Shown: piece by piece, positions 16,953 to 24,934 of the stretch | Position numbering within the stretch: the stretch's first letter is position 1 | Layout of the letters: every line of letters starts with the position of its first letter | Assembly (NCBI GenBank): GCA_023458595.1 | Contig: JAEWYT010000036.1 | Location: 1-64,000, forward strand | Origin: Pseudomonadota bacterium | GTDB lineage: Bacteria > Pseudomonadota > Alphaproteobacteria > Rhizobiales > Tepidamorphaceae | Direction of reading: 5' to 3' | DNA: 64,000 nucleotides | Made by a program: the position numbers and the translations under genes | Notes under the pieces: generated by a model | Told to the model about the DNA's origin: nothing | Seen by the model: only the letters and a program-made list of their open reading frames with translations | Database searches by the model: none

Positions 16953-17202
16953 CCCAGCCTCCCTAACCGATACCTCGCATGATGCGTAGATTGCAGAGTC
17001 GCGTCCAGCGCAACTCCTAGGAATATGCGTGCAAATACCATTCGGACTACCGAAGCCTTGCTACAAGTTAACTCACTTGCGGTGAGAACAAAAAAAGAAC
17101 GACGCGTCCTGGAGATGTTGAATCTACGGGTGATCGAAGGCGGGCGACGGGAATAGAGGAAAGAGGCCGCGGGTGGTATTGAGAGTGGGCATGGAGGGGA
17201 GC

Positions 17203-18018
17203 ATGACTAAGCAGCAGAATGACACTGAAATGGTGACATACACGCGGATTTTGTTGTCTTTCATCGAAGGAATGATGCGCTTTTGGAGTGCTGAATCTGT
17301 CTCTTCGCGATTGTCGGCTACACTTGCATCATACAAGGCAGATGCGAGCAATGATTCCATTGAAGGAAAGTACCGAGCTATGCTGTCATGGATGGATGGA
17401 ATATCGCGTGAGCGTTTTGAGGCGCATACGCATGTCGTAAATGCTTCCCATCTTGTATATGCTACCAGCATATTCGATACATTCCTGTCGGAAACGACAT
17501 TGTTTATGCTCTTGAGAAATCCGGGTTCTATAGGCGGTAAACGGCAAGTGCTGCTTGAAGACGTGCTGGATGCTGCGTCTTTAGTTGCGCTTGTAAACGG
17601 CGCTGCACTTAAGCGCGCCCGAGAGATTGCTTATCAGAGCTTCCAGGATCGGATCAGCTTTCTTGGAGGAACCTTCGGCTTAAGATTCACGATCGATTCG
17701 AACCTGTTAGAGAAATTAGAACGTTATGCGATGTTGCGGAATCTCGCTGTTCACGACCAAGGCACTTACGAGCTGAAACGAACAGAAACAGGCACTGTTG
17801 TTGCCGATGAAAGGCCCGGAGGCGGCCTCGTGATTAGTAATGACGATCCATTGAACGCAGCTGATACGTACGGTCAGATTGGTACGGCAATCGCCGAATC
17901 GATACTGACAAACGTGTTGGCGTGCCCAGATCACCCACTAATCCTAGGTATGAAGAGAATATTCAGAGATAGAAGCGTCACTAACCCATTTCCTACCGAT
18001 CCACGTGATTCGATCTAG
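17203..18018 (+). CDS. HEPN-like protein, 271 residues
   Basis: All-helical protein. The motif RNLAVH (about residues 187-192, in MLRNLAVHDQGTYE) matches the Rx4H active site of HEPN ribonucleases. ATG 17203 follows an excellent ribosome site (GGAGGGGAGC); the frame is open from 17173. It is on the plus strand, AT-richer than neighbours, and ends overlapping the stop codon of the convergent NinB-like gene. RNA cleavage in host defence or toxin action is plausible but inferred. Confidence 0.6.
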   Translation: MTKQQNDTEMVTYTRILLSFIEGMMRFWSAESVSSRLSATLASYKADASNDSIEGKYRAMLSWMDGISRERFEAHTHVVNASHLVYATSIFDTFLSETTLFMLLRNPGSIGGKRQVLLEDVLDAASLVALVNGAALKRAREIAYQSFQDRISFLGGTFGLRFTIDSNLLEKLERYAMLRNLAVHDQGTYELKRTETGTVVADERPGGGLVISNDDPLNAADTYGQIGTAIAESILTNVLACPDHPLILGMKRIFRDRSVTNPFPTDPRDSI

Positions 18019-18563
18019 AATGTCACCGGCCCCGTGTCCTCCGGGTACGCAACACTCTTTGCGCCCTGCCCCGCCGCGACCTTGTAGCCGCCCTGCTCTT
18101 CCCAGAACCGCGCGTCGTCGCTCGGGAAGTCGTGCCACTCGACGCCGTGCTTCTCCATGAGCGCACGCATGATCGTCTCGTGGATGGCTTCGATCTGCCC
18201 CTCGCCCTTCTTTAGCTCCGTGGTGCTATCGTAGCCGTAGAGGAGCCTCATGACCGGCTTCCACATGAACTCCTTCACGGCGTTGCCGGTCACGGGCACG
18301 TCAATACCGCCCTCCCGGATAACCGACTTCCAGTCAATGCCGGCGGCTTCGAGCTTCTCGGCGATGAGCTTGCAGTCGAGGTGAATTGCTCGGTTCTGTT
18401 GACCCGTGCGCGTGCCCTTGTTGGCCTCTGTTTGCTCCTCTGCCGCGTTTTCAGCCCCCTCCTCGACCTGGACCGTAGCCAGGTACTCCTTGAGGCGCTT
18501 GGACGCGAACCACGGCTGATTGGTCGCTATCTCGACGAGTGCGTAGTGTTCTTCGTGGGTCAT
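18015..18563 (-). CDS. NinB-like phage recombination protein
   Basis: 182 residues from ATG 18563 (MTHEEHYALVEIATNQ), chosen because it overlaps the stop of the upstream zinc microgene (ATGA). The C-terminal two thirds carries the phage pattern GQQNRAIHLDCKLIAEKL, then VTGNAVKEFMWKPVM and GQIEAIHETIMRALMEKHG, resembling NinB/Orf-type proteins that load recombinases on SSB-coated DNA. A charged linker (about residues 32-52) separates it from a short N-terminal helix. It lies beside RusA and an SSB-like gene, which supports a recombination role. Confidence 0.5.
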   Translation of the reverse strand: MTHEEHYALVEIATNQPWFASKRLKEYLATVQVEEGAENAAEEQTEANKGTRTGQQNRAIHLDCKLIAEKLEAAGIDWKSVIREGGIDVPVTGNAVKEFMWKPVMRLLYGYDSTTELKKGEGQIEAIHETIMRALMEKHGVEWHDFPSDDARFWEEQGGYKVAAGQGAKSVAYPEDTGPVTF

Positions 18564-18751
18564 GCCACATTTTCGCTTATCCCCATATCCCCAGGCTTTT
18601 CCACACACCCGTAGCATGTAGTTTGCGGAAGGTTGGGAAACTCGCAGATGCTCTTCTGCCAAGCCAACTTGCCATCATCCAGGCGGACCTGAACAGACCG
18701 GCATACCGGGCAGAAGGCCAGCATCTCAAGAGCTTTGCGTTTCATTGTCAT
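18560..18751 (-). CDS. Zinc-binding microprotein, 63 residues
   Basis: FCPVCRSVQVRL plus TCYGCVEK gives a four-cysteine zinc ribbon. It starts inside the 3' end of rusA (26-bp overlap) and its stop overlaps the next start, so it is translationally coupled in the recombination operon. Function is unknown; small zinc proteins of this kind often bind nucleic acid. Confidence 0.5.
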   Translation of the reverse strand: MTMKRKALEMLAFCPVCRSVQVRLDDGKLAWQKSICEFPNLPQTTCYGCVEKPGDMGISENVA

Positions 18752-19103
18752 ATGGTCTGATAGTTACTTCTATCCTCGGCCGAGCTTTGTCGTAGCGCTT
18801 CAACAGCCGCAGCTCCTCGATCTGGCTGTCGTCATTCCAGACGATGCCGGTGAGCGCATCCAGGACGAGCTTGTTGAAGTTGTCGATGTCTGACTTGCGG
18901 CGGGTGCCGAAGTAGAGGATGACCGAGACGGCAAGTGCTCCTTGGAGTGGTCTCCTGTGGAACTGTGCTCGTGCCTGCCACTGATAATCTTCTTTGAGCG
19001 CCTTGCCATCGGCGGACATGTACCCATGCACATATCCGCTGCGGCAGGTGTACTTGTATATATGGCTGGTGCTTTTAGGCTCTCCGAGTAGCGTGATTGT
19101 CAC
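18726..19103 (-). CDS. rusA: RusA-type Holliday junction resolvase
   Basis: 125-residue endodeoxyribonuclease that resolves four-way DNA junctions. The catalytic aspartates are visible in KSDIDNFNKLVLDALTG and VWNDDSQI. It begins at GTG 19103 overlapping the TGA of the zinc-knuckle gene. It belongs to the early recombination operon of the phage-like part. Confidence 0.87.
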   Translation of the reverse strand: MTITLLGEPKSTSHIYKYTCRSGYVHGYMSADGKALKEDYQWQARAQFHRRPLQGALAVSVILYFGTRRKSDIDNFNKLVLDALTGIVWNDDSQIEELRLLKRYDKARPRIEVTIRPYDNETQSS

Positions 19104-19516
19104 TCATCGGATTGTACCAACTCCTCGAAGATTTCTCGGATGTCTTGGGTATTAGACGATGGGAACGCAAGCACGATCTCATCGAGCGAACACCCGGCTT
19201 CGCGCATCTCCCTGACCTTCTTGTAGATATCCAGTTGAGGTGGCGTTTCGTTTGGATTCTCCGACTCAAACTTACAACTATCGGCGAAGTGGCCGACTTC
19301 TCCGCACTTCGCGCAGGTTTCTGCGCGTGGGCAAGTCCGTGCTGTGTGTCCGGCTCGACCGCACTTTCCACACTTCCGGGTCGTTCTCTTCTTTGCGGGA
19401 ACCTTCTGCGGTTCCTCCTCCTCGGCGTCCCCCTCGTCGTACACGTCGGCGTAGCGGCAGTAGATCTCGTCCTCAAATACGAGGAACCTCACGCCGCCTA
19501 ATTCGTAGGTTCGCAT
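19100..19516 (-). CDS. Tandem zinc-knuckle protein, 138 residues
   Basis: Two CCHC zinc knuckles in tandem (CGKCGRAGHTARTC and CAKCGEVGHFADSC, about residues 49-82) follow an acidic linker; the C-terminal third is helical. Such knuckles are typical of retroviral nucleocapsids and eukaryotic RNA-binding proteins and are uncommon in bacterial phages. The stop overlaps rusA's GTG, so the two proteins are probably co-translated and may act on the same single-stranded or junction DNA (inference). Confidence 0.7.
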   Translation of the reverse strand: MRTYELGGVRFLVFEDEIYCRYADVYDEGDAEEEEPQKVPAKKRTTRKCGKCGRAGHTARTCPRAETCAKCGEVGHFADSCKFESENPNETPPQLDIYKKVREMREAGCSLDEIVLAFPSSNTQDIREIFEELVQSDE

Positions 19517-19519
19517 ACG

Positions 19520-20065
19520 CTAAGCAGCGCGAGCGGTGCCCTCCTCGACTTCCGCTGCGAACGGATCGCCACCGTCAAAGAGCCTGGTAATGTCGAAGCC
19601 ATCCGCCTTCACCTGCTCCCACGCTTCAACGATCTCCGCTGGGATCTCCTCCTTCGGGTTCGGGACCACGTTGTACTCGGTCTCAAAGCCCTTGCCGGTG
19701 CGTGTCACGGTGATCGAGTAGCTCATGATCGGGTCGCCCCACTTGTCGCTGCGAGCGAGGTTCTGGAGCGCGCCCATGACGGTCTTCTGCGTGACCTCCA
19801 GGACATTCACGGCCTGCGCCTTCCGGTTCCACACAGGAAAGGCCCAAAAGTGCTTGATGACCTTCTTGCCATCGTCCTCAGTCCGGATGTCGGCCGGCAT
19901 CGTCGTTGGCTTCTCGGCCACTCGGACCGGCTTGTTGTCGAGGTTCCAATACTCGTAGCCGAGGATCGCGGAATCGAGAATGAGGAACTCATTGTCGCCG
20001 TCCTCAAACTTCATGTAGTTGCCTGACTGCGGCACCTCGTAGTTGTCTGGTAGAAAGGTGTTCAT
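19520..20065 (-). CDS. Putative phage ssDNA-binding protein, 181 residues
   Basis: Starts MNTFLPDNYEVPQSGNYMK. The body is beta-rich with aromatic residues (HFWAFPVWNRKAQAVNVLEV) and ends in an acidic tail (FAAEVEEGTARAA), the layout of single-strand binding proteins whose acidic tail recruits partners. It lies upstream of the zinc-knuckle and RusA genes with a 3-bp gap. The assignment rests on layout and context, not on a recognised motif. Confidence 0.45.
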   Translation of the reverse strand: MNTFLPDNYEVPQSGNYMKFEDGDNEFLILDSAILGYEYWNLDNKPVRVAEKPTTMPADIRTEDDGKKVIKHFWAFPVWNRKAQAVNVLEVTQKTVMGALQNLARSDKWGDPIMSYSITVTRTGKGFETEYNVVPNPKEEIPAEIVEAWEQVKADGFDITRLFDGGDPFAAEVEEGTARAA

Positions 20066-20066
20066 A

Positions 20067-20450
20067 TTACTTTTTTGGATTACGAATGCTGATATATGCC
20101 GTCTCCGTTCGCTCAAAGCATGACGGCAGTTCCGCTGCGTCTTTGAGCTGCTGTGCGAGCTGCACGCTGTCGATCTTGACAGCGTGGTGCTCCGTTGCCC
20201 ACTTGAGGGCGTGCGGCAGCGATTTGATGGCGATACCTTTGCGGACTGCCCGGATGTAGTTCTCGCCCGTCGCGAGTTTGATTGTCGCGAGGTTCGTCGC
20301 CGCCATATCGGCGAGCAGTTCCTCTTGGAGAGCGTCGCGTTCCGCTTTCAGCGTTTCGAGCGCCTCTTTCACCTCCTGTTCTTTCTCGCTTATCGCGGAG
20401 CGGAGCTGGCTCAAGCGCTCTGCCTTAGCCTGTAGTTGTGCTATCTCCAT
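20067..20450 (-). CDS. Coiled-coil phage protein, 127 residues
   Basis: An N-terminal coiled coil (about residues 3-48, rich in E, K, L and Q) is followed by a small alpha/beta domain ending ETAYISIRNPKK. It is reminiscent of Gam/Gp157-type nuclease-modulating proteins of phage recombination operons, though identity is not certain. The ATG lies inside the preceding microgene (10-bp overlap), and the next gene begins 1 bp after the stop. Confidence 0.5.
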   Translation of the reverse strand: MEIAQLQAKAERLSQLRSAISEKEQEVKEALETLKAERDALQEELLADMAATNLATIKLATGENYIRAVRKGIAIKSLPHALKWATEHHAVKIDSVQLAQQLKDAAELPSCFERTETAYISIRNPKK

Positions 20451-20587
20451 ATTTCATTGAACTTTATTGCTGATAGTGCTTTCGACCACTGCTCTTTTGT
20501 TCCTACAAATTGGAGAGAGCCATCTTGTTCTTGTCCGCAGAGCTGTAATCCTGCGTCGAACATAGCTCTTAGTTCGTACGCAATCAT
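20441..20587 (-). CDS. Microprotein, 48 residues
   Basis: MIAYELRAMFDAGLQLCG... to SAIKFNEIWR. It is soluble and of unknown family. Its ATG overlaps the TGA of the upstream microgene, and its end overlaps the next ATG by 10 bp. The unbroken chain of start-stop overlaps from 20929 to 20441 is the main evidence that it is real. Confidence 0.5.
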   Translation of the reverse strand: MIAYELRAMFDAGLQLCGQEQDGSLQFVGTKEQWSKALSAIKFNEIWR

Positions 20588-20664
20588 ATGCCGAGTAGCT
20601 TCTCTTCCTCGATGCCAAGCGCTATTTCATCGGAGCGAGAGAAGCCCGGAGGGTAGTTGTTCAT
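20584..20664 (-). CDS. Microprotein, 26 residues
   Basis: MNNYPPGFSRSDEIALGIEE... and five more residues. Start and stop both overlap neighbours (TGA/ATG in each case). It is too short to classify. It may be a true peptide or a translational relay between the genes on either side. Confidence 0.35.
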   Translation of the reverse strand: MNNYPPGFSRSDEIALGIEEEKLLGI

Positions 20665-20807
20665 AGAGCGAAGATGATGACTGCGCCTACGATACCGGCG
20701 AGCGCAAGAGCTGATAATACTACGGGGTCGAATGAGAACAGCGGCTCATTGTCGTTTGGGAAAGCGGGGAAGCCATCCTCGAATGCGTCTGGCTTAATTT
20801 TGCTCAT
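20661..20807 (-). CDS. Single-pass membrane microprotein, 48 residues
   Basis: The acidic N-terminus (DAFEDGFPAFPNDNEP) is followed by a C-terminal transmembrane helix (about residues 29-48, VVLSALALAGIVGAVIIFAL). The start overlaps the stop of the RHH gene, and the stop overlaps the next start. It is a tail-anchored small phage protein of unknown role. Confidence 0.5.
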   Translation of the reverse strand: MSKIKPDAFEDGFPAFPNDNEPLFSFDPVVLSALALAGIVGAVIIFAL

Positions 20808-20929
20808 AATGAATTGATTAGATTCCTTATAATCTGTGCCTCGCTCACGTTCTGTTTTATTGCGGCGCGGCGCACTTTCCGGTACTCCTTATCGGTACAC
20901 CGGAAGGTGTGTTGTCGTGTTTCGGACAT
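20804..20929 (-). CDS. Ribbon-helix-helix DNA-binding microprotein, 41 residues
   Basis: TFRCTDKEYRKVRRAAIKQN then VSEAQIIRNLINSL fits the short strand plus two helices of CopG/Arc-type repressors. It heads the chain of overlapping small genes leading into the recombination operon. GGTATC at 20938-20943 and GATACC at 20954-20959, just upstream, form an inverted repeat that may be its own operator (inference). Confidence 0.55.
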   Translation of the reverse strand: MSETRQHTFRCTDKEYRKVRRAAIKQNVSEAQIIRNLINSL

Positions 20930-20981
20930 GGATAAATGGTATCATAGTACCGCGATACCGCAACCGAGTTATACACACGCA

Positions 20982-21004
20982 AAAGGCCCCACGTTTGGGG
21001 CTTT
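20982..21004 (-). terminator. Bidirectional hairpin terminator
   Basis: AAAGGCCCC and GGGGCTTT flank a 6-nt loop. On the minus strand the stem is followed by TTTT. It separates the exported-protein frame at 21037 from the RHH-headed operon. Confidence 0.7.
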
Positions 21005-21036
21005 GCGGTACGTCGGCTGTTCGAACAGCAGACCTA

Positions 21037-21429
21037 CTATACCTGTTGCCAGAAACCCTGCAAGCTGTAGTCTGTTGGGCGCACGATGCGGAACGTTACC
21101 CTTCCCTTTCTGTAGTTCGCTTCGCTGATGAGCGCGGAGCCATCCTCAAAGACATACTCGGTATATGCGAAGTGACGCAGACCGGACGACGGATAGTACA
21201 TGACGGCCACGGCGTCGACACGGGCTTCCGTGTTCGGCCGTATCTCCGCCATCGGCGGAAGGTCGGTGTCTGCTCGCCACTCGACGTAGCTGTAACAGTT
21301 GAATGGGTCGAATGATGAGATTTGCTTTATCGGAGCGTCGGTGTGGTAGTCGCCGTGCTCCGTGGTCGCCTCTCCTGCAAAGACGGATGCCGGACATAGG
21401 AGGAGAAGGGCGACGATGAGACGTTTGAT
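21037..21429 (-). CDS. Exported protein frame with no canonical start codon
   Basis: An open frame encodes a clear signal peptide (IKRLIVALLLLCPASVFAGE) followed by a mature domain of about 110 residues. The first ATG in frame (21252) lies far inside the mature part and would give 71 residues without the signal. Upstream there is a TAA (21439-21441), and only GCC ACA CGG CTC ATC precede the signal. The natural start is therefore probably ATC at 21427-21429, or an ATG mutated to ATC. It lies between two phage-type terminators. Confidence 0.4.
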   Translation of the reverse strand: MKRLIVALLLLCPASVFAGEATTEHGDYHTDAPIKQISSFDPFNCYSYVEWRADTDLPPMAEIRPNTEARVDAVAVMYYPSSGLRHFAYTEYVFEDGSALISEANYRKGRVTFRIVRPTDYSLQGFWQQV

Positions 21430-21515
21430 GAGCCGTGTGGCTTACCTAATAGCACCTCACGAATGAGGGTACTTTTTATTGTACCCTGCGTGGGTGATGG
21501 CGAGCGTGGTGGTGT

Positions 21516-21550
21516 GAAAAACACAAAGGCCCAGCGGCGGGCCTTTGTGT
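21516..21550 (-). terminator. Strong terminator after the lysis genes
   Basis: A perfect 12-bp stem (ACACAAAGGCCC / GGGCCTTTGTGT) with a 6-nt loop is followed on the minus strand by TTTTT. It ends the transcript of the holin/endolysin genes. Confidence 0.8.
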
Positions 21551-21635
21551 CTATTTCTGGAGGTATTCACTCTATGTGAATGCAAAAGAACGCGCCCTTG
21601 CCCTTGCGGGTTTAACGTCCGGCGTTGGACGCCAA

Positions 21636-21797
21636 TTACATATGCTTGTTCGGAACGAGCCAAACAAGACACGATGTGATGACGAATGTAAGTGCCTCGC
21701 CGACCGTCATATCCTCGGTAATTCCGAAGTGCGCGAGTCCAATAAGGACGAGTGCGATGACTGCTGGAACGAGAGCTTTGTCGATCGTGGTGAACAT
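21636..21797 (-). CDS. Phage holin-like protein, 53 residues
   Basis: Two short hydrophobic helices (about residues 8-24 VPAVIALVLIGLAHFG and 34-49 ALTFVITSCLVWLVP) are joined by a short acidic turn, and the protein ends PNKHM. This matches small class II-like holins that end in a W-x-VPN pattern. It begins 3 bp after the endolysin stop and is followed by a strong terminator, so it completes a lysis cassette. It would form membrane lesions that release the endolysin. Confidence 0.65.
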   Translation of the reverse strand: MFTTIDKALVPAVIALVLIGLAHFGITEDMTVGEALTFVITSCLVWLVPNKHM

Positions 21798-21800
21798 ACG

Positions 21801-22391
21801 TTATTGCTTATTCTGATAAACGACCCATCGCTGCACCAAGTTTGTGAGCCGCACGATGAGGTCGCGCATCGTGCCGATGTCCTCGGAGTAGCGCAGGGAG
21901 GCGTAGCGCAGCGGGTCGAAGCTGCCATTCGCGTCATTATCATCGAGCGCCGCCCATTGGAGCCTCTGCCCCACCAGACCGTTCCAGGTCTTCACACGCC
22001 GGTCCTGCTCATGTGTGTGCGGGCCGGTTGAGAAGCCGGTGTTGTCTGCGACGGCGATCGGGTCTCCGGTGCGAACCTTGTCGCCGAGGCCTACGAGCAG
22101 CTTCTCACAATGAAGGAAGTCCGACAGGATGCGGGCGCCTCGCCGGTCGTCGAATTCGTATAGCTCATTCGACATGATGCCAACGAAGATGCCGCCGCCG
22201 TTCGGTTGGTCGCCGACACGAACCACCGTGCCAGTGCCGCTCCAAGGGTAGCGCACGGTCTTGTCCGTCCCGAGCGCGAAGTCGATGCCGTTGTGCCGCG
22301 AGAAGCCGAACTGATTGTAGATGCTATTGAGAATGCCCCAGGCCTGATTGAGGCGAAACGGCTTCACTGGAAAGTGGTACTGGGGCTTCAT
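21801..22391 (-). CDS. M23-family peptidoglycan endopeptidase (endolysin)
   Basis: 196-residue lysostaphin-type zinc endopeptidase. The metal ligands are visible as HNGID (Hx3D, about residues 34-38) and GPHTHEQ (HxH). There is no signal peptide, consistent with holin-dependent release. The N-terminal YHFPVKPFRLNQAWG is common in phage M23 lysins. It sits between a membrane protein and a holin, forming a lysis cassette. Confidence 0.8.
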   Translation of the reverse strand: MKPQYHFPVKPFRLNQAWGILNSIYNQFGFSRHNGIDFALGTDKTVRYPWSGTGTVVRVGDQPNGGGIFVGIMSNELYEFDDRRGARILSDFLHCEKLLVGLGDKVRTGDPIAVADNTGFSTGPHTHEQDRRVKTWNGLVGQRLQWAALDDNDANGSFDPLRYASLRYSEDIGTMRDLIVRLTNLVQRWVVYQNKQ

Positions 22392-22401
22392 ACGTATATT
22401 T

Positions 22402-22641
22402 CTATTCTACACCCCCCATCAGGTCATCCGCATCGTTGTTATGCCCATGCTGACGGGCGACTCGCATCAGAACGCGGGTGTGTACTTCCTGAGAGCGGTG
22501 CAGCTTGCTGAGCGCATCGGCAACGCCTTGCATCGCACGCTCATGCTTTCCATTCTTCTGGTACAAGTACCAAATGAAGAGTGCGACTGTTGTAACTGTC
22601 GCGCCTAACTCGGCGATCTTAAGAATGCTCTCCCACTCCAT
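22402..22641 (-). CDS. Membrane protein of the lysis region, 79 residues
   Basis: One transmembrane helix (about residues 8-26, KIAELGATVTTVALFIWYLY), then a helical soluble tail with basic residues. Its position 10 bp before the endolysin suggests a spanin- or antiholin-like role, but no motif proves it. Confidence 0.5.
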   Translation of the reverse strand: MEWESILKIAELGATVTTVALFIWYLYQKNGKHERAMQGVADALSKLHRSQEVHTRVLMRVARQHGHNNDADDLMGGVE

Positions 22642-22711
22642 GTTCTTATGCTACGCTCTTATGCCCCCATCGTACCATAGCAGCATCAAGGCGGCGGAAC
22701 CGGAGTGTGCG

Positions 22712-23329
22712 TTACTCGGCGGCGTGACGACGTTCGACCAACTCGTCAAAGCGCCGACGATGCTCTTCTTCTTCCAAGAAGATTGAGACTTCGAGCGGGA
22801 CCCGAACAGCGCCCAGCACTGCTTCGGCAGTAGGCTTGTCGGTGGCGACATGGTCGATTCTATTGCGCGCGTACTCAAAGAGACTGTCGACATATGCCTT
22901 CAAAAGGGCCGTATCGTATAGGCGATCATAGAATTCCGGGTGCGGCGGAGATGGCACACGGTGCGCAAGCCGGGCTCGGTGTACTTGATACCACGATACA
23001 AGTTCGAAAGTCCGAGCAGCAGCGTCGTCGTCTATGAACTCGATGACGGACTTAAGCGTGTTGATCGCGGCTGTCGGTGGATCAAGGGGTGTACGTACTG
23101 GCCCCACGAGACGCCTGGCCCATTCGTCTGCGTATACGGCAAGATCGTTCAGCGCGTCCGGCATTGCAGCGCGGGCGCTCATTTTCTTTCGCTTTTCGGC
23201 GTGCTGATGACGGGTCGTCTCATCGCGCCGCTGCCCGTTCATTACGCGGATTGTGCACACGGCTGCAACGAGGGCGATCCCTGCGCCAATGAGGGTCTGC
23301 CAGTCTTTCAGTATGTCAAGGTAGCACAC
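22712..23329 (-). CDS. Membrane-anchored hypothetical protein, 205 residues
   Basis: GTG start at 23329. The N-terminal helix (about residues 8-28, DWQTLIGAGIALVAAVCTIRV) and following basic stretch anchor a long helical cytosolic domain with many Arg and Glu residues. LKDWQTLIGAGIA-type starts recur in small membrane proteins of alphaproteobacteria, so this may be host-derived cargo. No enzymatic motif is visible. Confidence 0.5.
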   Translation of the reverse strand: MCYLDILKDWQTLIGAGIALVAAVCTIRVMNGQRRDETTRHQHAEKRKKMSARAAMPDALNDLAVYADEWARRLVGPVRTPLDPPTAAINTLKSVIEFIDDDAAARTFELVSWYQVHRARLAHRVPSPPHPEFYDRLYDTALLKAYVDSLFEYARNRIDHVATDKPTAEAVLGAVRVPLEVSIFLEEEEHRRRFDELVERRHAAE

Positions 23330-23380
23330 GTCCCGGCCTCAGTTGCACGTTTTGCCAATCTGTGATTCGATTCAAAGTAT

Positions 23381-23497
23381 ATGAACAATTTTGGATGGAT
23401 ACTGCTAGTAATCGGGCTAGTTGGACTCGCCTTGGTATTTCCGTGGCTGTGGCTGCTGTATATAGCCGTTATTGGGCTCGCGTTCTTGGTCGGCTAG
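23381..23497 (+). CDS. Membrane microprotein, 38 residues (plus strand)
   Basis: Almost entirely hydrophobic: MNNFGWILLVIGLVGL then PWLWLLYIAVIG. It is opposite to the phage operon, with its stop overlapping the stop of the internal virion protein gene. No ribosome site was seen. It could be a small toxin-like or lysis peptide, or fortuitous. Confidence 0.3.
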   Translation: MNNFGWILLVIGLVGLALVFPWLWLLYIAVIGLAFLVG

Positions 23498-24933
23498 CGG
23501 CCACCGAACAGGCGGACTATAAGGTCTGATACCTCGTCGTTGTCGATTAGCTCGAACGACCGCCGTAAGAACCGCTCCGGGTCAGCGAGCTTTCTTTTCA
23601 GTGCTGCAAGCGTGGCGATGATGCCGCCCTTCGCGATCTGCTGCGGCTGGCCGGCGAGGATGCCCCCGATGATGTCGCCAGAGGCGAACATGCCCATGTA
23701 CTCGGGAAGCCCGCCGCCTATGCTGCGGGCGTTCTGCTGGAACTTCCGGACAAGGTCATCCTCGATCGATTTGAGCGCAGCGTACTGTGAGCGGAGCGCT
23801 TGATACTGCTCTCCCGTGGTCGAAGTTATCGTCTCGTCGAGCAACTCGCGGATGGCGCGGGCGGAACCGGCGTTGATCTCCGCAGATGCGTTGTCAGCGG
23901 TCCCTTTGAAGAATCCTTGCACCGTGTTGGCGTTGAGGTCCTCAAGGAAGCGCTCGGCTTTCTCTAGCGGGACTGCCGTAAGATCGTCGAAGCCGTCGTC
24001 AAGGTCTTTGATCAACGACTTCGCGGCGTTCTTGTACGCGCTGAGGCGCGGCTCCTCCAGCGTGTCGGCGAGGTGCTTTCGGACGGCAGAGAGGTCCACT
24101 GACGCACTCTGGCCAGCCCTCTTCGTGAGTGAGCTGTACTCGTCGTAGATGGTCTTCCGTGCCTTGTTCCATGCCTGGAGCGTTGTGTCGTAGGTCGCCT
24201 TTGCCGGGTCGAACGGCACCTCGGCCCCATCGGCGGTTTTGACGATGAGCTTCGGCGCGCGGTCTCTCAGCACGCGAAACCCTGAGGCCTTCCGTGCGGT
24301 CTCCTCCAGTGCCTGCCCGCCGGACCGCTTTCCCTGCGTACCGAGCGCCTTGGCGATGCTCTCCTGGAGCTGTGGGTAGTAGGTTGCGCGGGCAAGCGCG
24401 CCGAGCCCGCCGAGCGCTACAGAGAAGCCTCCAGCGATCGAGCCTTCCTTGGTCGCTTCTCCGATGTCGCCGCCCGAACGTAGCGCTGATACAGCACCGG
24501 TCCCGGCTGCCTCGGGTGCGAAGCGTGCAGCGGCTTTAGCGATGGTACGGGTGCCGCGGGGAGCAAACGCAGCTCCTCTGCCGAGCAGCCGCTGACCCCT
24601 GGCGACAGCGCCGGTAGGCGCAAGGAACTCAGCTGCAATCGCCGCGAGCTGCCCCGCCTTCTGACCGGAGTTCTTTGCGCGCGTGATCTCCCGCGCTCGA
24701 GTATTCGCCGAGCTGCCCTCGTCGAATACGCCCTCTCCGCCCATACCACGCCCGCCTCCTATGAGGCGTTGGATGCGCCTGCCGAGACCACCTAGCCCAA
24801 GCAGCAGGTTGCCGCCCTCCTGGGCGACGCCGATCGGAACGTTCGCCGCAAAACTCACGGCGCCGTTTCCCTGCTTCGGAGCGTCTACGACCTTGTACTG
24901 GTCATCGTTGAGTTGTGAGAGTTTGAGCGCCAT
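23494..24933 (-). CDS. Internal virion / structural protein, 479 residues
   Basis: ATG 24933 is preferred because it follows the upstream stop by 1 bp; the frame itself is open further upstream. Residues 40-200 are Gly/Ala-rich with hydrophobic helices (for example ALGGLGALARATY), followed by a long helical C-terminal half. Short-tailed phages encode ejection proteins of this kind after the nozzle genes. No catalytic motif was found. It is the last large gene of the late operon. Confidence 0.5.
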   Translation of the reverse strand: MALKLSQLNDDQYKVVDAPKQGNGAVSFAANVPIGVAQEGGNLLLGLGGLGRRIQRLIGGGRGMGGEGVFDEGSSANTRAREITRAKNSGQKAGQLAAIAAEFLAPTGAVARGQRLLGRGAAFAPRGTRTIAKAAARFAPEAAGTGAVSALRSGGDIGEATKEGSIAGGFSVALGGLGALARATYYPQLQESIAKALGTQGKRSGGQALEETARKASGFRVLRDRAPKLIVKTADGAEVPFDPAKATYDTTLQAWNKARKTIYDEYSSLTKRAGQSASVDLSAVRKHLADTLEEPRLSAYKNAAKSLIKDLDDGFDDLTAVPLEKAERFLEDLNANTVQGFFKGTADNASAEINAGSARAIRELLDETITSTTGEQYQALRSQYAALKSIEDDLVRKFQQNARSIGGGLPEYMGMFASGDIIGGILAGQPQQIAKGGIIATLAALKRKLADPERFLRRSFELIDNDEVSDLIVRLFGGR

Positions 24934-24934
24934 A

